64,000 nucleotides of DNA from Candidatus Accumulibacter sp. ACC003 (lineage in GTDB: Bacteria; Pseudomonadota; Gammaproteobacteria; Burkholderiales; Rhodocyclaceae), in assembly GCF_907163085.1 (NCBI RefSeq), contig NZ_CAJQTX010000002.1, positions 372,001-436,000 of the forward strand, in the 5' to 3' direction. The notes beneath the pieces are model-generated. The model saw only the letters and a program-made list of their open reading frames with translations, ran no database searches and had not been told where the DNA came from. Of the stretch, positions 26,298 through 35,372 are shown one piece after another. A program made the translations under genes and the position numbers. The stretch's first letter is position 1. Each line of letters begins with the position of its first letter.

Positions 26298-27104
26298 GTG
26301 TCTGCCGATAATCTTGTCGAGATCAAGGATCTTGATTTTGCCTACGACGATCGAGCGATCCTCAAGGGCATCAGCATGGAAATTCCGCGCGGCAAGGTCG
26401 TGGCCATCATGGGCGGCTCGGGTTGCGGCAAGACCACGCTACTGCGCCTGATCGGCGGCCAGCTCAAACCGAGCCGTGGTGAGGTGCTGGTCGACGGCCT
26501 GTCGGTGCCACGCTTGCGCGCTGATGAGCTGTACGCGCTGCGCCGACGCATGGGCATGCTGTTCCAGTTCGGCGCCTTGTTCACCGACATCTCGGTTTTC
26601 GACAACGTCGCCTACCAGATGCGCGAGCACACCAGCCTGCCGGAAGAGCTGATTCGCGACATGGTGCTGATGAAGCTCAATGCCGTTGGCCTGCGCGGAG
26701 CGCACCAACTGATGCCGGCCGAACTCTCCGGCGGCATGGCCAGGCGCGTCGCACTGGCACGGGCGATTTCGCTGGACCCAATGCTGATCATGTATGATGA
26801 GCCCTTCGCCGGTCTCGACCCGATCTCCCTGGGGGTCATTGGGCAACTGATCCGCAAACTGAATGACGCGCTCGGCGCGACGACGATCATGGTCACCCAC
26901 GACATTCAGGAATCCTTGCTGATCGTTGACTACATCTATTTCATGTCCGACGGAAAAGTCGTCGCTCTCGGCACGCCCGACGAGATCAGGGCTTCGCGAG
27001 ACCCCTTTGTCCACCAGTTCGTTTTCGCTCAAGCCGACGGACCGGTTCCCTTCCACTACCCTGCCGAGCCGCTTGCTCGGGACCTACTGGGGAAAGGCGC
27101 ATGA
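26298..27104 (+). CDS. mlaF: MlaF, phospholipid-transport ABC ATPase
   Basis: A 268-residue ABC ATPase with Walker A GGSGCGKTT, signature LSGGMARRVALARA, Walker B LIMYDEPFAGLD and the switch His in MVTHDI. It energises the MlaFEDB complex, which moves phospholipids between inner and outer membrane and keeps outer-membrane lipid asymmetry. The start is GTG. A TATAAT box at 26266-26271 lies just upstream, but no convincing -35 box was found. Its stop overlaps the next ATG by four bases. It heads the mla operon. Confidence 0.93.
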   Translation: MSADNLVEIKDLDFAYDDRAILKGISMEIPRGKVVAIMGGSGCGKTTLLRLIGGQLKPSRGEVLVDGLSVPRLRADELYALRRRMGMLFQFGALFTDISVFDNVAYQMREHTSLPEELIRDMVLMKLNAVGLRGAHQLMPAELSGGMARRVALARAISLDPMLIMYDEPFAGLDPISLGVIGQLIRKLNDALGATTIMVTHDIQESLLIVDYIYFMSDGKVVALGTPDEIRASRDPFVHQFVFAQADGPVPFHYPAEPLARDLLGKGA

Positions 27105-27919
27105 GCAATCCGAGTAACGAGGGTCGGCGCAGTTCGCTGCTATCGGCGATCACCGGCCTGGGACACCGCGTCAATGAGGCGCTGCAGCGACTGGGTTTCG
27201 CGGCACGCTTCTTTGTCATGGTGCTGCTGTACTCGGGGCAGTCGTTCCGGCGCCTGCACCTGACGATTCGCGAACTCTATTTTTCGGGTTTCCAGTCGCT
27301 GCTGATCATCGTCGTCTCCGGACTTTTCATCGGCATGGTCCTCGGCATGCAGGGTTACGAAACACTGCAGCGCTACGGCTCCGCCGAGGCGCTCGGCGTT
27401 CTCGTAGCGTTGTCGCTGGTGCGCGAACTGGGCCCGGTCGTTGCTGCCCTGCTGTTTGCTTCGCGCGCGGGCTCTTCGATCACCGCCGAGATCGGCCTGA
27501 TGAAGGCCACCGAACAGCTCACAGCGATGGACATGATGGCCGTCAACCCGATTGCCCGGGTGGTGGCGCCGCGTTTCTGGGGTGGTGTGATCTCGATGCC
27601 CTTGCTGGCGGCACTATTTTCAGCCGCGGGAGTCTTTGGCGGCTACCTGATCGGGGTGGTCTTCATTGGCGTCGACGAAGGCGCGTTCTGGTCGCAGATG
27701 CAGGCCTCGGTTGATTTTCGCTATGACATCTGCAGCGGCATCATCAAGAGCTTCGTCTTCGGTGTTGCGGTTTCGCTGATTGCCGTCTTCGAGGGTTACG
27801 ATGCGGTACCGACCGCGGAAGGCGTCTCGAGCTCAATCAAGAGCACCGTCGTCCAGTCGGCACTGGCGATCCTGGCGCTCGACTTTGTACTAACCTCGTT
27901 CATGTTCCGGGAGGCTTGA
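27101..27919 (+). CDS. mlaE: MlaE, phospholipid-transport permease
   Basis: A 272-residue MlaE/YrbE permease with five to six membrane segments. It has the family blocks GMVLGMQGYETLQRYGS, VVAALLFASRAGSSITAEIG and VNPIARVVAPRFWGG. Length and order are typical. It overlaps both neighbours (ATGA with mlaF; the stop shares bases with the mlaD start). Confidence 0.93.
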   Translation: MSNPSNEGRRSSLLSAITGLGHRVNEALQRLGFAARFFVMVLLYSGQSFRRLHLTIRELYFSGFQSLLIIVVSGLFIGMVLGMQGYETLQRYGSAEALGVLVALSLVRELGPVVAALLFASRAGSSITAEIGLMKATEQLTAMDMMAVNPIARVVAPRFWGGVISMPLLAALFSAAGVFGGYLIGVVFIGVDEGAFWSQMQASVDFRYDICSGIIKSFVFGVAVSLIAVFEGYDAVPTAEGVSSSIKSTVVQSALAILALDFVLTSFMFREA

Positions 27920-28389
27920 TGAGTCGCAAGTTGCTCGACCTGTGGGTCGGAATTTTTGTTGCCCTGGGGCTGGCTGGTGTGCTGTTCCTGGCGTTGAAGG
28001 TTGGCAACCTGGCAAGCGGCAACTTTGCCGAAACGTACCAGCTGACAGCCAATTTTGCTAACATCGGCGGCCTCAAGGTCAGGGCGCCGGTGAAGAGCGC
28101 GGGGGTCGTTGTCGGGCGCGTCGTCGATATCCATTTCGACCCGCAGGCCTACGAAGCAGTCGTAAGCGTCAGCATTGACGGCCGCTACAAGTTTCCCAAG
28201 GACACCTTCGCCCTGATCCTGACCGCCGGCCTGCTTGGCGAGCAGTACGTCGGCCTTGACCCGGGAGGCGACGAAAAGATGTTGGCCGCCAATGACGTCA
28301 TCACCAAGACGCAGTCGGCGGTAGTCCTCGAAAGCCTGATCAGTCAGTTCATGTTCAACAAGGCGTCCGAAAGCCCGAGCGAACAATAG
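27919..28389 (+). CDS. mlaD: MlaD, MCE-domain lipid-binding protein
   Basis: A 156-residue protein with one N-terminal membrane helix (LWVGIFVALGLAGVLFLAL) and an MCE domain (YQLTANFANIGGLKVRAPVKSAGVVVGRV, GLLGEQYVGLDPGG). MlaD forms the periplasmic hexameric ring of the transporter. The ATG was chosen over the TTG one codon earlier because it follows GGGAGGCTTG and overlaps the mlaE stop. Confidence 0.93.
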   Translation: MSRKLLDLWVGIFVALGLAGVLFLALKVGNLASGNFAETYQLTANFANIGGLKVRAPVKSAGVVVGRVVDIHFDPQAYEAVVSVSIDGRYKFPKDTFALILTAGLLGEQYVGLDPGGDEKMLAANDVITKTQSAVVLESLISQFMFNKASESPSEQ

Positions 28390-28404
28390 AAAGAAGGGAA
28401 ATCA

Positions 28405-29124
28405 GTGAAACCACACCTTTCAAGACAGCTGTCATCCTGGCTATGCCTCGGCGCGATTGCCGCCGCCAGTGGTTGCGCGACGACCGCCGAGAGCGATCCG
28501 GCCGATCCCTTCGAGGATTTCAACCGGGCGATGTTTTCGGTCAATGAAGGCCTCGACAAGGTGGCCATCAAGCCCATCGCGCAAGGCTACGACGCGGTCA
28601 CGCCACTGCCGGTGAAGGTCGCCGTCGGCAATTTCTTCGGCAACATCTGGGACTCCTGGACGGCGATCAACAACCTGCTGCAGGGCAAGGGCGGCGACGC
28701 GCTGTCGGACGTCGGGCGGGTGTTGATCAACAGCACCATCGGTATCGGCGGCGCTTTCGACGTCGCCAGTGAGATGGGGCTGACCAAGCACTCCGAAGAA
28801 TTTGGCCAGACGCTCGGCAAATGGGGAGTCGGCGACGGACCGTACTTCTACTGGCCGGTGATCGGACCGCGGACGACCCGCGACACCTTCGGCTGGATGG
28901 TGGACACTTTCTACGACCCGGTCTGGCGCGTGGACAATATTCCGCTGCGCAACAGCCTGGTGTCGCTGCGCTACGTCGACCTGCGGGCCAGCCTGCTGCC
29001 AACCGACAAGGTCGTCGAAGAGGCCGCTTTCGACAAGTACACGTACATCCGGGACGCCTACCTGCAGCACCGCCGCAATGAAGTTTTTGACGGCGATCCG
29101 CCGCGCATACCGGTCAACTACTAG
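28405..29124 (+). CDS. mlaA: MlaA (VacJ) outer-membrane lipoprotein
   Basis: A 239-residue lipoprotein: signal peptide ending in the lipobox AASGC, then the VacJ/MlaA domain (DPFEDFNRAMFSVNEGLDK, GIGGAFDVASEMGL, FGQTLGKWGVGDGPYFYWP). MlaA removes phospholipids from the outer leaflet of the outer membrane and passes them to MlaC. Translation starts at GTG behind GAAGGGAAATCA. Having mlaA inside the mla operon is common in betaproteobacteria, unlike in E. coli. Confidence 0.93.
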   Translation: MKPHLSRQLSSWLCLGAIAAASGCATTAESDPADPFEDFNRAMFSVNEGLDKVAIKPIAQGYDAVTPLPVKVAVGNFFGNIWDSWTAINNLLQGKGGDALSDVGRVLINSTIGIGGAFDVASEMGLTKHSEEFGQTLGKWGVGDGPYFYWPVIGPRTTRDTFGWMVDTFYDPVWRVDNIPLRNSLVSLRYVDLRASLLPTDKVVEEAAFDKYTYIRDAYLQHRRNEVFDGDPPRIPVNY

Positions 29125-29188
29125 GCCTGTGCCACGCCAGCCGCCGCTGCGGCTGGCACCAACCCCTACTTGCACGGAAAAAAACTTT

Positions 29189-29803
29189 ATGAAACGACTA
29201 CTACCTCTAGTTCTTGGCTTGTTGTTGCTGTCCGGCTCGGCCGCCGCCGTTGAGCGTTCGCCGGATGCGCTCATCCAGCAGGTCACCGATGACGTTCTGA
29301 CCATCGTTCGCCAAGACAAGGACATCCAGAGCGGCGACACCTCGAAAGCCATCGCGCTGGTAAATGCCAAGGTGCTCCCGTATTTCGACTTTCAGCGGAT
29401 GACCGCGCTGGCGGTCGGCCGCAACTGGAGCAAGGCGACACCCGAGCAGAAAAAGACGCTGACCGAAGAGTTCAAGAAGTTGCTGGTGCGCACCTATTCG
29501 AATGCGCTGACCTCGTACAAGGACCAGACCGTCACCTATCGCCCGAGCAAAATAGACGCTGCCGAGACTGACGTGGTGGTCAAGACCGAGATCGTCCAGC
29601 CCGGCAGCAAGCCCGTGCAGCTCAGTTACGCGCTCGAGAAACAGGGCGACGGCTGGAAGATTTACGATGTCATCGTCGCCGGCGTCAGCCTGGTGACCAA
29701 TTACCGCAGCTCGTTTTCGCGAGAAGTCCGCGACAACGGCATAGACGGTCTGAGCCAGATGCTCAGCGACCGCAACAAGCAACTCGAAGCCGGCAAGAAA
29801 TGA
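29189..29803 (+). CDS. mlaC: MlaC, periplasmic phospholipid shuttle
   Basis: A 204-residue protein with a signal peptide (MKRLLPLVLGLLLLSGSAAA) and an MlaC/Ttg2D domain (DFQRMTALAVGRNWSKATPEQ, FKKLLVRTYSNAL, VIVAGVSLVTNYRSSF). It carries phospholipid between MlaA and MlaFEDB. The chosen ATG gives the signal peptide directly; the longer frame overlaps mlaA and has no family character. Its stop overlaps the mlaB start by ATGA. Confidence 0.92.
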   Translation: MKRLLPLVLGLLLLSGSAAAVERSPDALIQQVTDDVLTIVRQDKDIQSGDTSKAIALVNAKVLPYFDFQRMTALAVGRNWSKATPEQKKTLTEEFKKLLVRTYSNALTSYKDQTVTYRPSKIDAAETDVVVKTEIVQPGSKPVQLSYALEKQGDGWKIYDVIVAGVSLVTNYRSSFSREVRDNGIDGLSQMLSDRNKQLEAGKK

Positions 29804-30090
29804 TCGAGCAGGTGGAGGGCGGCCTGCGCGTCAAGGCGCCGATGCTCATCGCCAACGCGAACGCCTTGCTCGACGCCGGGCGCCGCGTTCTGGGCGCCGC
29901 CGCCAGAGGCCAGGCGGTGCTGGATCTTGGCGGCGTTGACGAAGTCGATTCGTCGGCGCTGAGCGTCATTTTTGCCTGGCAACGCAGCGCCACCAAGCGT
30001 GGTGTCGATTTGCGCCTGCGCAATCCCCCGGCGAACATGATCAGCCTGGCCGCGCTTTACGGCGTATCCGAACTGCTGCCGCTCGCCTGA
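29800..30090 (+). CDS. mlaB: MlaB, STAS-domain subunit of the phospholipid transporter
   Basis: A 96-residue STAS-domain protein (VLDLGGVDEVDSSALSVIFAWQRSA) that supports MlaF assembly and activity. It is coupled to mlaC by an ATGA overlap and closes the mla group. A short tandem decamer repeat lies between it and the next gene. Confidence 0.88.
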   Translation: MIEQVEGGLRVKAPMLIANANALLDAGRRVLGAAARGQAVLDLGGVDEVDSSALSVIFAWQRSATKRGVDLRLRNPPANMISLAALYGVSELLPLA

Positions 30091-30100
30091 CAGGCTGGCA

Positions 30101-30130
30101 CCGCTTCTTCCCGCTTCTTCCCGCTTCGTC
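30101..30130 (+). repeat. Tandem decamer CCGCTTCTTC, three copies
   Basis: Two perfect copies of CCGCTTCTTC are followed by one with a single change (CCGCTTCGTC), in the gap between mlaB and the ABC-exporter gene. No function is evident. Confidence 0.8.
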
Positions 30131-30145
30131 GCCTGTACTGATGTC

Positions 30146-31072
30146 ATGAGCATCGCCGTTGCCATTGATCGCGTCGAAAAACATTTTGGCTCGCTGCGGG
30201 CGCTGGCCGGCGTTTCGCTGCAGATTGCCGAAGGCGAGTTCTTCGGTCTGCTGGGCCCCAACGGCGCCGGCAAAACGACGCTGATTTCGTGCCTGGCTGG
30301 TCTCGTCAGGCCAGACGCAGGCACGCTGAGCGTCCTCGGCCACGACGTCGTCGGCGATTACCGCGAAGCGCGGCGCCGGCTTGGCGTGGTCCCGCAAGAG
30401 CTTGTTTTCGACCCGTTTTTCTCGGTCCGCGAAACGCTGCGCATCCAGTCCGGCTACTTCGGAATCCGCAACAACGACGACTGGATCGACGAAATTCTCG
30501 CCAACCTCGATCTGACCAGCAAGGCCGAGGTCAATATGCGGCGCCTGTCGGGCGGCATGAAGCGGCGAGTCCTGGTCGCCCAGGCGCTGGTACACAAGCC
30601 GCCGGTGATCGTCCTCGACGAACCCACCGCCGGCGTCGACGTCGAGCTGCGCCAGGGCCTCTGGCAGTTCGTCCGGCGCCTCAACCAGGACGGGCATACG
30701 GTAATCCTGACCACCCACTATCTCGAGGAGGCCGAAGCCCTGTGCGGGCGCATCGCGATGCTCAAGCAGGGGCACGTGGTGGCCCTGGACACCACCCGCA
30801 ACCTCCTGGCGCGCGTCGCTGGGCAAACCCTGCAGCTGCGCCTGGCAGCGGCGCAGACGCTGCCGCCGGCACTGCGTGAGCGGGCGACGGAGAGCGCGGC
30901 AACCTGGACCTTCCATCTCGACAGCCTGAACGAAATCGAACCTTTGCTGGCCGCTCTGCGCGAGGGCCACTGCGTCGTCGACGACCTGCGCCTGACGCAG
31001 ACCGACCTCGAGGACGTCTTCCTCGGGGTCATGAAAAACAGTGGCAGCGCCGCGCCGGCCGCTTGCCGATGA
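30146..31072 (+). CDS. ABC exporter ATPase (YadG-like)
   Basis: A 308-residue ATPase with Walker A GPNGAGKTT, signature LSGGMKRRVLVAQAL, Walker B VIVLDEPTAGVD and the switch His in TTHYLEEAE. The arrangement matches the YadG/CcmA group, which works with an ABC-2 permease, here encoded directly downstream with an ATGA overlap. The substrate is unknown. This pair regularly sits between mla and bolA-murA in betaproteobacteria (from memory). Confidence 0.88.
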   Translation: MSIAVAIDRVEKHFGSLRALAGVSLQIAEGEFFGLLGPNGAGKTTLISCLAGLVRPDAGTLSVLGHDVVGDYREARRRLGVVPQELVFDPFFSVRETLRIQSGYFGIRNNDDWIDEILANLDLTSKAEVNMRRLSGGMKRRVLVAQALVHKPPVIVLDEPTAGVDVELRQGLWQFVRRLNQDGHTVILTTHYLEEAEALCGRIAMLKQGHVVALDTTRNLLARVAGQTLQLRLAAAQTLPPALRERATESAATWTFHLDSLNEIEPLLAALREGHCVVDDLRLTQTDLEDVFLGVMKNSGSAAPAACR

Positions 31073-31821
31073 GTGGCTTCCGGACCCTGCTCTACAAGGA
31101 GCTCCTGCGTTTCTGGAAAGTGAGCTTCCAGACCGTCGGCGCGCCGGTACTGACGGCCCTGCTGTACCTGATGATCTTCTCGCACGTGCTCGAGTCGCAC
31201 GTCCGCGTGCACAGCGTGCCCTACGCGGCCTTTCTGATTCCCGGGCTGGTGATCATGTCGGCGCTGCAAAACGCCTTTGCCAATAGCTCGTCGAGCCTGA
31301 TCCAGTCGAAAGTGACGGGCAGCGTGGTCTTCGTGCTGCTGCCGCCGATCTCCTACGTCGAGTTCTTTCTGGCCTATGTCGTTGCCGCGATGCTGCGCGG
31401 CGTGATGGTCGGCAGCGGCGTCCTGCTGGTGACCATGTGGTTCGCACCGCTCACCTTCATCGCGCCGATGTGGATCGTGCTGTTCGTCGCCATCGGCGGC
31501 GCCATCATGGGCGCGCTGGGAATGATCGCCGGCATCTGGGCAGACAAGTTCGACCAGTTGGCGGGCTTTCAGAACTTCCTGATCATGCCCCTGACGATGC
31601 TCTCGGGCGTCTTCTACTCGATCCACTCGCTACCGGAATTCTGGCAGCTGGTGTCGCGTTTCAACCCCGTGTTCTATATGATCGACGGCTTTCGCTTCGG
31701 CTTTTTCGGTGTCTCGGACGTAGCACCGGAGCTCAGCTTGGCGGTCGTCGTAGGCAGCTTCCTGGTGGTCTCGGCGGCAACGCTGGCACTGCTCAGAAGC
31801 GGTTACAAACTGAGGTCATGA
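31069..31821 (+). CDS. ABC-2 type permease (YadH-like)
   Basis: A 250-residue membrane protein with six predicted segments and the ABC-2 pattern (PYAAFLIPGLVIMSALQNAF, NFLIMPLTMLSGVFYSI, FNPVFYMIDGFRFGF). It pairs with the ATPase just upstream. The ATG overlapping that gene's TGA was chosen rather than a TTG two codons earlier. Confidence 0.88.
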   Translation: MSGFRTLLYKELLRFWKVSFQTVGAPVLTALLYLMIFSHVLESHVRVHSVPYAAFLIPGLVIMSALQNAFANSSSSLIQSKVTGSVVFVLLPPISYVEFFLAYVVAAMLRGVMVGSGVLLVTMWFAPLTFIAPMWIVLFVAIGGAIMGALGMIAGIWADKFDQLAGFQNFLIMPLTMLSGVFYSIHSLPEFWQLVSRFNPVFYMIDGFRFGFFGVSDVAPELSLAVVVGSFLVVSAATLALLRSGYKLRS

Positions 31822-31824
31822 ATT

Positions 31825-32070
31825 ATGATGCAGCCTGAACAAGTCCGTAAAATCATCGCCGACGGGATGTCGTGCGAACACCTGCAGGTCGCTGGCGACG
31901 GCCAGCATTTCGAGGCCCTGATCGTCAGCAGCGAGTTCGTCGGCAGAAACCGCGTGCAACGGCAGCAACGAGTCAACGAAGTGCTGCGTGCGCATTTCAA
32001 CAGCGGCGAACTGCACGCCCTGTCGATGAAAACCCAGACCCCGGACGAATGGAGTGCGACGCGTGGATAA
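31825..32070 (+). CDS. BolA-family protein (IbaG/YrbA-like)
   Basis: An 81-residue BolA-fold protein. It contains [35 protein letters not shown] and the ending [15 protein letters not shown], typical of the IbaG/YrbA branch encoded beside murA. BolA proteins partner monothiol glutaredoxins in iron-sulfur metabolism. Two in-frame ATGs stand one codon apart at the start. It overlaps murA by eight bases. Confidence 0.88.
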   Translation: MMQPEQVRKIIADGMSCEHLQVAGDGQHFEALIVSSEFVGRNRVQRQQRVNEVLRAHFNSGELHALSMKTQTPDEWSATRG

Positions 32071-33325
32071 GCTGCTGATCCAGGGCGGCACGCCGCTGTC
32101 CGGAGAAATCGCCATTTCCGGCGCCAAGAACGCGGCGCTGCCGATCCTCTGCGCCAGTCTGCTGTCGTCCGATCCTCTGCGTCTGACCAACGTGCCGCGA
32201 CTGAAGGACATCTCGACGATGCTGCGCCTGCTCAAGCAGATGGGCGTCAAAGTCGCCGACGGGGGTCTCGACGGCCTGGTATTGAACAGCAAGGGGCTCG
32301 ACAATCCACTGGCGCCGTACGACATGGTCAAGACCATGCGCGCGGCGATCCTGGTCCTCGGCCCTTTGCTGGCGCGTCATGGCGAGGCGCGCGTGTCATT
32401 GCCGGGGGGCTGCGCGATCGGTGCGCGGCCGGTCGAGCAACACATCAAGGGCTTGCAGGCCATGGGTGCCGAGATCCACGTCGAGCACGGCTATATCCAC
32501 GCCCGGGCGCGGGGAAAACGTGGCCTCGAAGGGGCACGCATCGTCACCGACATGGTCACTGTCACCGGCACCGAAAACCTGATGATGGCAGCCGTTCTGG
32601 CGAAGGGCGAATCAATTATTGAGAACGCCGCCCGCGAACCCGAGGTAATCGATCTGGCCAACTGCCTGGTGTCGATGGGCGCCCAGATTGCCGGTGCCGG
32701 CACCGACACGATCCGCATCCAGGGAGTCAAGCGCCTGCACGGCGCGACGCATGCGATCATGGCCGACCGCATTGAGACCGGCACCTATCTTTGCGCCGCC
32801 GCCGCTACCGGCGGCAAAATTCGTCTGACCAATACTTCCGCCGCTTATCTCGACGCGGTGGTCGACAAGTTGTTCGACGCCGGTTGCGAACTCGTCACCG
32901 AGCGCGACGCGATCACCCTGCAGGCGCCAGCGAGACTCAAGGCGGTGAGCATCCGCACCGCGCCCTACCCGGCTTTCCCGACCGACATGCAGGCGCAGTT
33001 CATGGCCATCAACTGTGTCGCCGAAGGATCAGCCGTGATTCGCGAGACGATCTTCGAAAATCGCTTCATGCACGCCGTCGAACTGATCCGTCTGGGAGCC
33101 AATATCAGGATCGACGCCAGCAACGCCATGGTCACCGGCGTCGACCACCTCGATGGCGCGACGGTGATGGCGACAGACCTGCGCGCCTCCGCCAGCCTGG
33201 TCATCGCCGGCCTGGTAGCGCAAGGCGAAACGGTGATCGAGCGGATCTATCATCTCGACCGCGGATACGAGGCGATCGAGGAAAAGCTCGGCCAACTCGG
33301 CGCACGCGTCAGCCGCCTGAGTTGA
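32063..33325 (+). CDS. murA: MurA, UDP-N-acetylglucosamine 1-carboxyvinyltransferase
   Basis: A 420-residue enzyme for the first committed step of peptidoglycan synthesis, using PEP and UDP-GlcNAc. It starts [28 protein letters not shown] and has the fosfomycin-target Cys in [12 protein letters not shown] (about residue 117). The end is the usual [19 protein letters not shown]. The GTG at 32063 gives the conserved N-terminus and follows GGAG at eight bases. It overlaps bolA, so the two are coupled. Confidence 0.95.
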   Translation: MDKLLIQGGTPLSGEIAISGAKNAALPILCASLLSSDPLRLTNVPRLKDISTMLRLLKQMGVKVADGGLDGLVLNSKGLDNPLAPYDMVKTMRAAILVLGPLLARHGEARVSLPGGCAIGARPVEQHIKGLQAMGAEIHVEHGYIHARARGKRGLEGARIVTDMVTVTGTENLMMAAVLAKGESIIENAAREPEVIDLANCLVSMGAQIAGAGTDTIRIQGVKRLHGATHAIMADRIETGTYLCAAAATGGKIRLTNTSAAYLDAVVDKLFDAGCELVTERDAITLQAPARLKAVSIRTAPYPAFPTDMQAQFMAINCVAEGSAVIRETIFENRFMHAVELIRLGANIRIDASNAMVTGVDHLDGATVMATDLRASASLVIAGLVAQGETVIERIYHLDRGYEAIEEKLGQLGARVSRLS

Positions 33326-33401
33326 AACGGTGCCGCGCATAAAGATCCCTTGCTGATGACGCCCAAACAGTCGGCCTGAGTCGGCAGCGACGCCCGCGGA
33401 C

Positions 33402-33429
33402 ACGGGACGGGACGGGACGGGACGGGACG
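33402..33429 (+). repeat. Pentanucleotide microsatellite (ACGGG)5
   Basis: Five perfect ACGGG units plus a partial sixth lie in the gap between murA and the convergent DUF3579 gene. Such tracts can change length by slippage; here it lies outside any gene I can support. Confidence 0.9.
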
Positions 33430-33522
33430 AGCGGCGCGAGAAGCCTGGCAACGCCGCCCCCGTCGGCGGCGCCATGACGGGTGAGAGCCCCGATGGCCAA
33501 GCACCGCGCGTGACGCGAGCGA

Positions 33523-33810
33523 TCAGCCGAGCGCGGCGCCTTCGATCAGTTGCAGATCATTGTCCCGAGCGAAGTGGAGAACGAACCGATAAGCCATGGG
33601 TTCGACTTCGTACAAGCGTGCGTCTACGAAAACAGCCTTCTCGCCCTGATAATTTCGCGGACCGACATAAGGCGAATAGCGCATTCTCTTCTCGGCGCCG
33701 AAAGCCGACATAACTCCGCATAAGCGCTCAGCCCAGTCGCTGGGGCGGAACTTCTTGCCGGCGGTGGTCAAGCCGACGATGATGAAAGACGCGTGCGACG
33801 AAGTAGTCAT
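33523..33810 (-). CDS. DUF3579 family protein
   Basis: A 95-residue protein that fits DUF3579, a small betaproteobacterial family of unknown function (FIIVGLTTAGKKFRPSDWAERL, MRYSPYV, VDARLYEVEPMAYRFVLHFARDN). It is soluble, with no signal peptide. The ATG chosen gives the family's N-terminus; eleven further upstream codons are not conserved. It is convergent with murA. Confidence 0.82.
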   Translation of the reverse strand: MTTSSHASFIIVGLTTAGKKFRPSDWAERLCGVMSAFGAEKRMRYSPYVGPRNYQGEKAVFVDARLYEVEPMAYRFVLHFARDNDLQLIEGAALG

Positions 33811-34112
33811 ATCTGGGGATTTTGGTAACGACCGGGCCGCCAACAGCGGCGTGCCTGGCGGGTTGTCATTGAACGCTTAGGGATGATTTCGACGGGGTGA
33901 TTCTACCAGAAAGGAGGCTGCCTGACCGCTCTCGTGGCGCCGCCCAGCATGGCTATCGGGTTCGACTTCCGGCCGTATCGACGCCGGCCGTGCCGGCTCG
34001 GGCGCTTGCCACGAGTGCGACGTCGGGCGGCGCGGAAGGCCGCCATGAGCCGACTGCGCGCGCGACAGTGCCAAGCACTGCAATGGCAAACCGCGATGTT
34101 TGCAAGCGGCAT
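33811..34112. other. Intergenic region between DUF3579 gene and tRNA-Val
   Basis: About 300 bases with no supportable gene. A perfect 6-bp hairpin (GCAAAC, loop CGCGAT, GTTTGC) at 34086-34103 lies just after the tRNA 3' end and could help end or process the tRNA transcript, but it has no U tract. Confidence 0.5.
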
Positions 34113-34187
34113 TGGTGGGCGATAGTGGGATCGAACCACTGGCTTCCACCGTGTGAAGGTGGCACTCTACCGCTGAGTTAATCGCCC
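34113..34187 (-). tRNA. tRNA-Val (anticodon CAC)
   Basis: The minus strand folds into a full cloverleaf: acceptor GGGCGAT/ATCGCCC, D arm with CAGCGGTAGAG, anticodon stem CCACC/GGTGG enclosing TTCACAC (anticodon CAC, codon GUG) and T arm with GGTTCGATCC. The 3' CCA is encoded. Length is 75 bases with CCA. Confidence 0.95.
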
Positions 34188-34246
34188 TTTTTTTTGCTGC
34201 TTGCCGAAGCGCCTGCCAGTCAGCGAGCTGGCCGACAGAAGGCGGG

Positions 34247-34275
34247 ATTAGATCATAAGTCGCCAGGCGGGTCAA
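34247..34275 (-). promoter_or_regulatory. Sigma70 promoter, probably of tRNA-Val
   Basis: The minus strand shows TTGACC, a 17-bp spacer and TCTAAT, about 60 bases ahead of the tRNA 5' end. No gene other than the tRNA lies downstream within reach. Confidence 0.55.
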
Positions 34276-34421
34276 TCCGGGCGGCCGACGGCGAGGCGCT
34301 CGTGCCGCGCTGCTCGGCAGACGAGGCGGCGCTTCGGGCGTTGTCAGGGGAAGCACCAACTCTGCTCTGCGGCAGCCGTTGACGGCCCCACATGACGGGA
34401 TGTTATCTGACATAAATCGCC

Positions 34422-35354
34422 TCAAGCCGGCACCAGGAAGTCCTGACTGATACCGTCGCCAAGCACGTAAATGCGATCCATGAAATCGGTCAGATATTCG
34501 TGCAGCCCGCTGGCAAAGACATCCTCGATACGCGCAAAATGCAGTCCAGCGTGCAGCACGCCGGCTTGCCGCTGGGTCTCCGCCGAGCCGTTGTTGGCGA
34601 TCAACTGCAGCATCCGGACGATGCCGTCGGAACACGCATGCAGCGACCTCGGCAGGTCCCGGCGCAGGATCAGCAGCTCGGCAACGCGGCCCGGGGTGAT
34701 GGCGTCGCGATAGACCTTGCGGTAGACCTGAAATGCTGACAGCGAACGCAGCAGCGCACCCCAGCGGTAGAAGTCGCTGGCCCCCTCGTCGCCGTTGCGC
34801 AGGATGTGATACTGCATGTCGAGAATGCGAGCGGTATTGTCGGCGCGCTCGATGAGGCCGCCGAGGCGAATAAAGTGCAGGGCATCGTCGCGCAGCATGG
34901 TCCCGAAGGTCACGCCACGGATGACCGCCGAGCGTAGTTTGACCCAGTCGAAGAATTCGCTGACGCCGCGCGCGAGAATCTGCTCGAAGTCCTGCTGACG
35001 CAGTTCGATCCACGTGGCGTTCACGCTTTCCCACATCTCGGCGGTCATCGCGCCGCGTACGGCATGCGCGTTTTCACGCGCGGCGCGCACGCAGCTTAAG
35101 ATCGACGACGGATTGCTCGCGTCGGAAACCATGAAGCGCAGGACATTCTCGACATTGGCCGTGTCGTAGACCTCGGCAAACGCGCCCTCCAGGCTGTTGA
35201 GCGCGAGAATTGCCCGCCAGTTCTCGTTCTGCGCGGCGAGCGACTGCGGCACCATCGACATCTGGTAAGAAACGTCCAGCAGACGGGCCAGGTTTTCCGC
35301 ACGTTCGGCGAAACGTGCCATCCAGTAAAGGTGATCAGCGGTGCGGCTCAACAT
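34422..35354 (-). CDS. Alpha-E domain protein (DUF403)
   Basis: A 310-residue, mostly helical protein of the alpha-E family (MLSRTADHLYWMARFAERAENLARLLD, GTMLRDDALHFIRLGGLIERADNTARILD). Alpha-E proteins are encoded almost always beside a circularly permuted ATP-grasp enzyme, as here, and often with transglutaminases. They are thought to act in a peptide-forming or peptide-modifying system whose product is unknown. It follows the ATP-grasp gene by 18 bases on the same strand. A fused homologue of both genes is present at 46-48.6 kb. Confidence 0.88.
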   Translation of the reverse strand: MLSRTADHLYWMARFAERAENLARLLDVSYQMSMVPQSLAAQNENWRAILALNSLEGAFAEVYDTANVENVLRFMVSDASNPSSILSCVRAARENAHAVRGAMTAEMWESVNATWIELRQQDFEQILARGVSEFFDWVKLRSAVIRGVTFGTMLRDDALHFIRLGGLIERADNTARILDMQYHILRNGDEGASDFYRWGALLRSLSAFQVYRKVYRDAITPGRVAELLILRRDLPRSLHACSDGIVRMLQLIANNGSAETQRQAGVLHAGLHFARIEDVFASGLHEYLTDFMDRIYVLGDGISQDFLVPA

Positions 35355-35372
35355 GTCTGCTCTCCGTACATC

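Noticed and set aside
33877-35034. 385-codon minus-strand frame spanning the tRNA and alpha-E gene
   Set aside because: It crosses tRNA-Val and lies out of frame with the conserved alpha-E protein; no family features.
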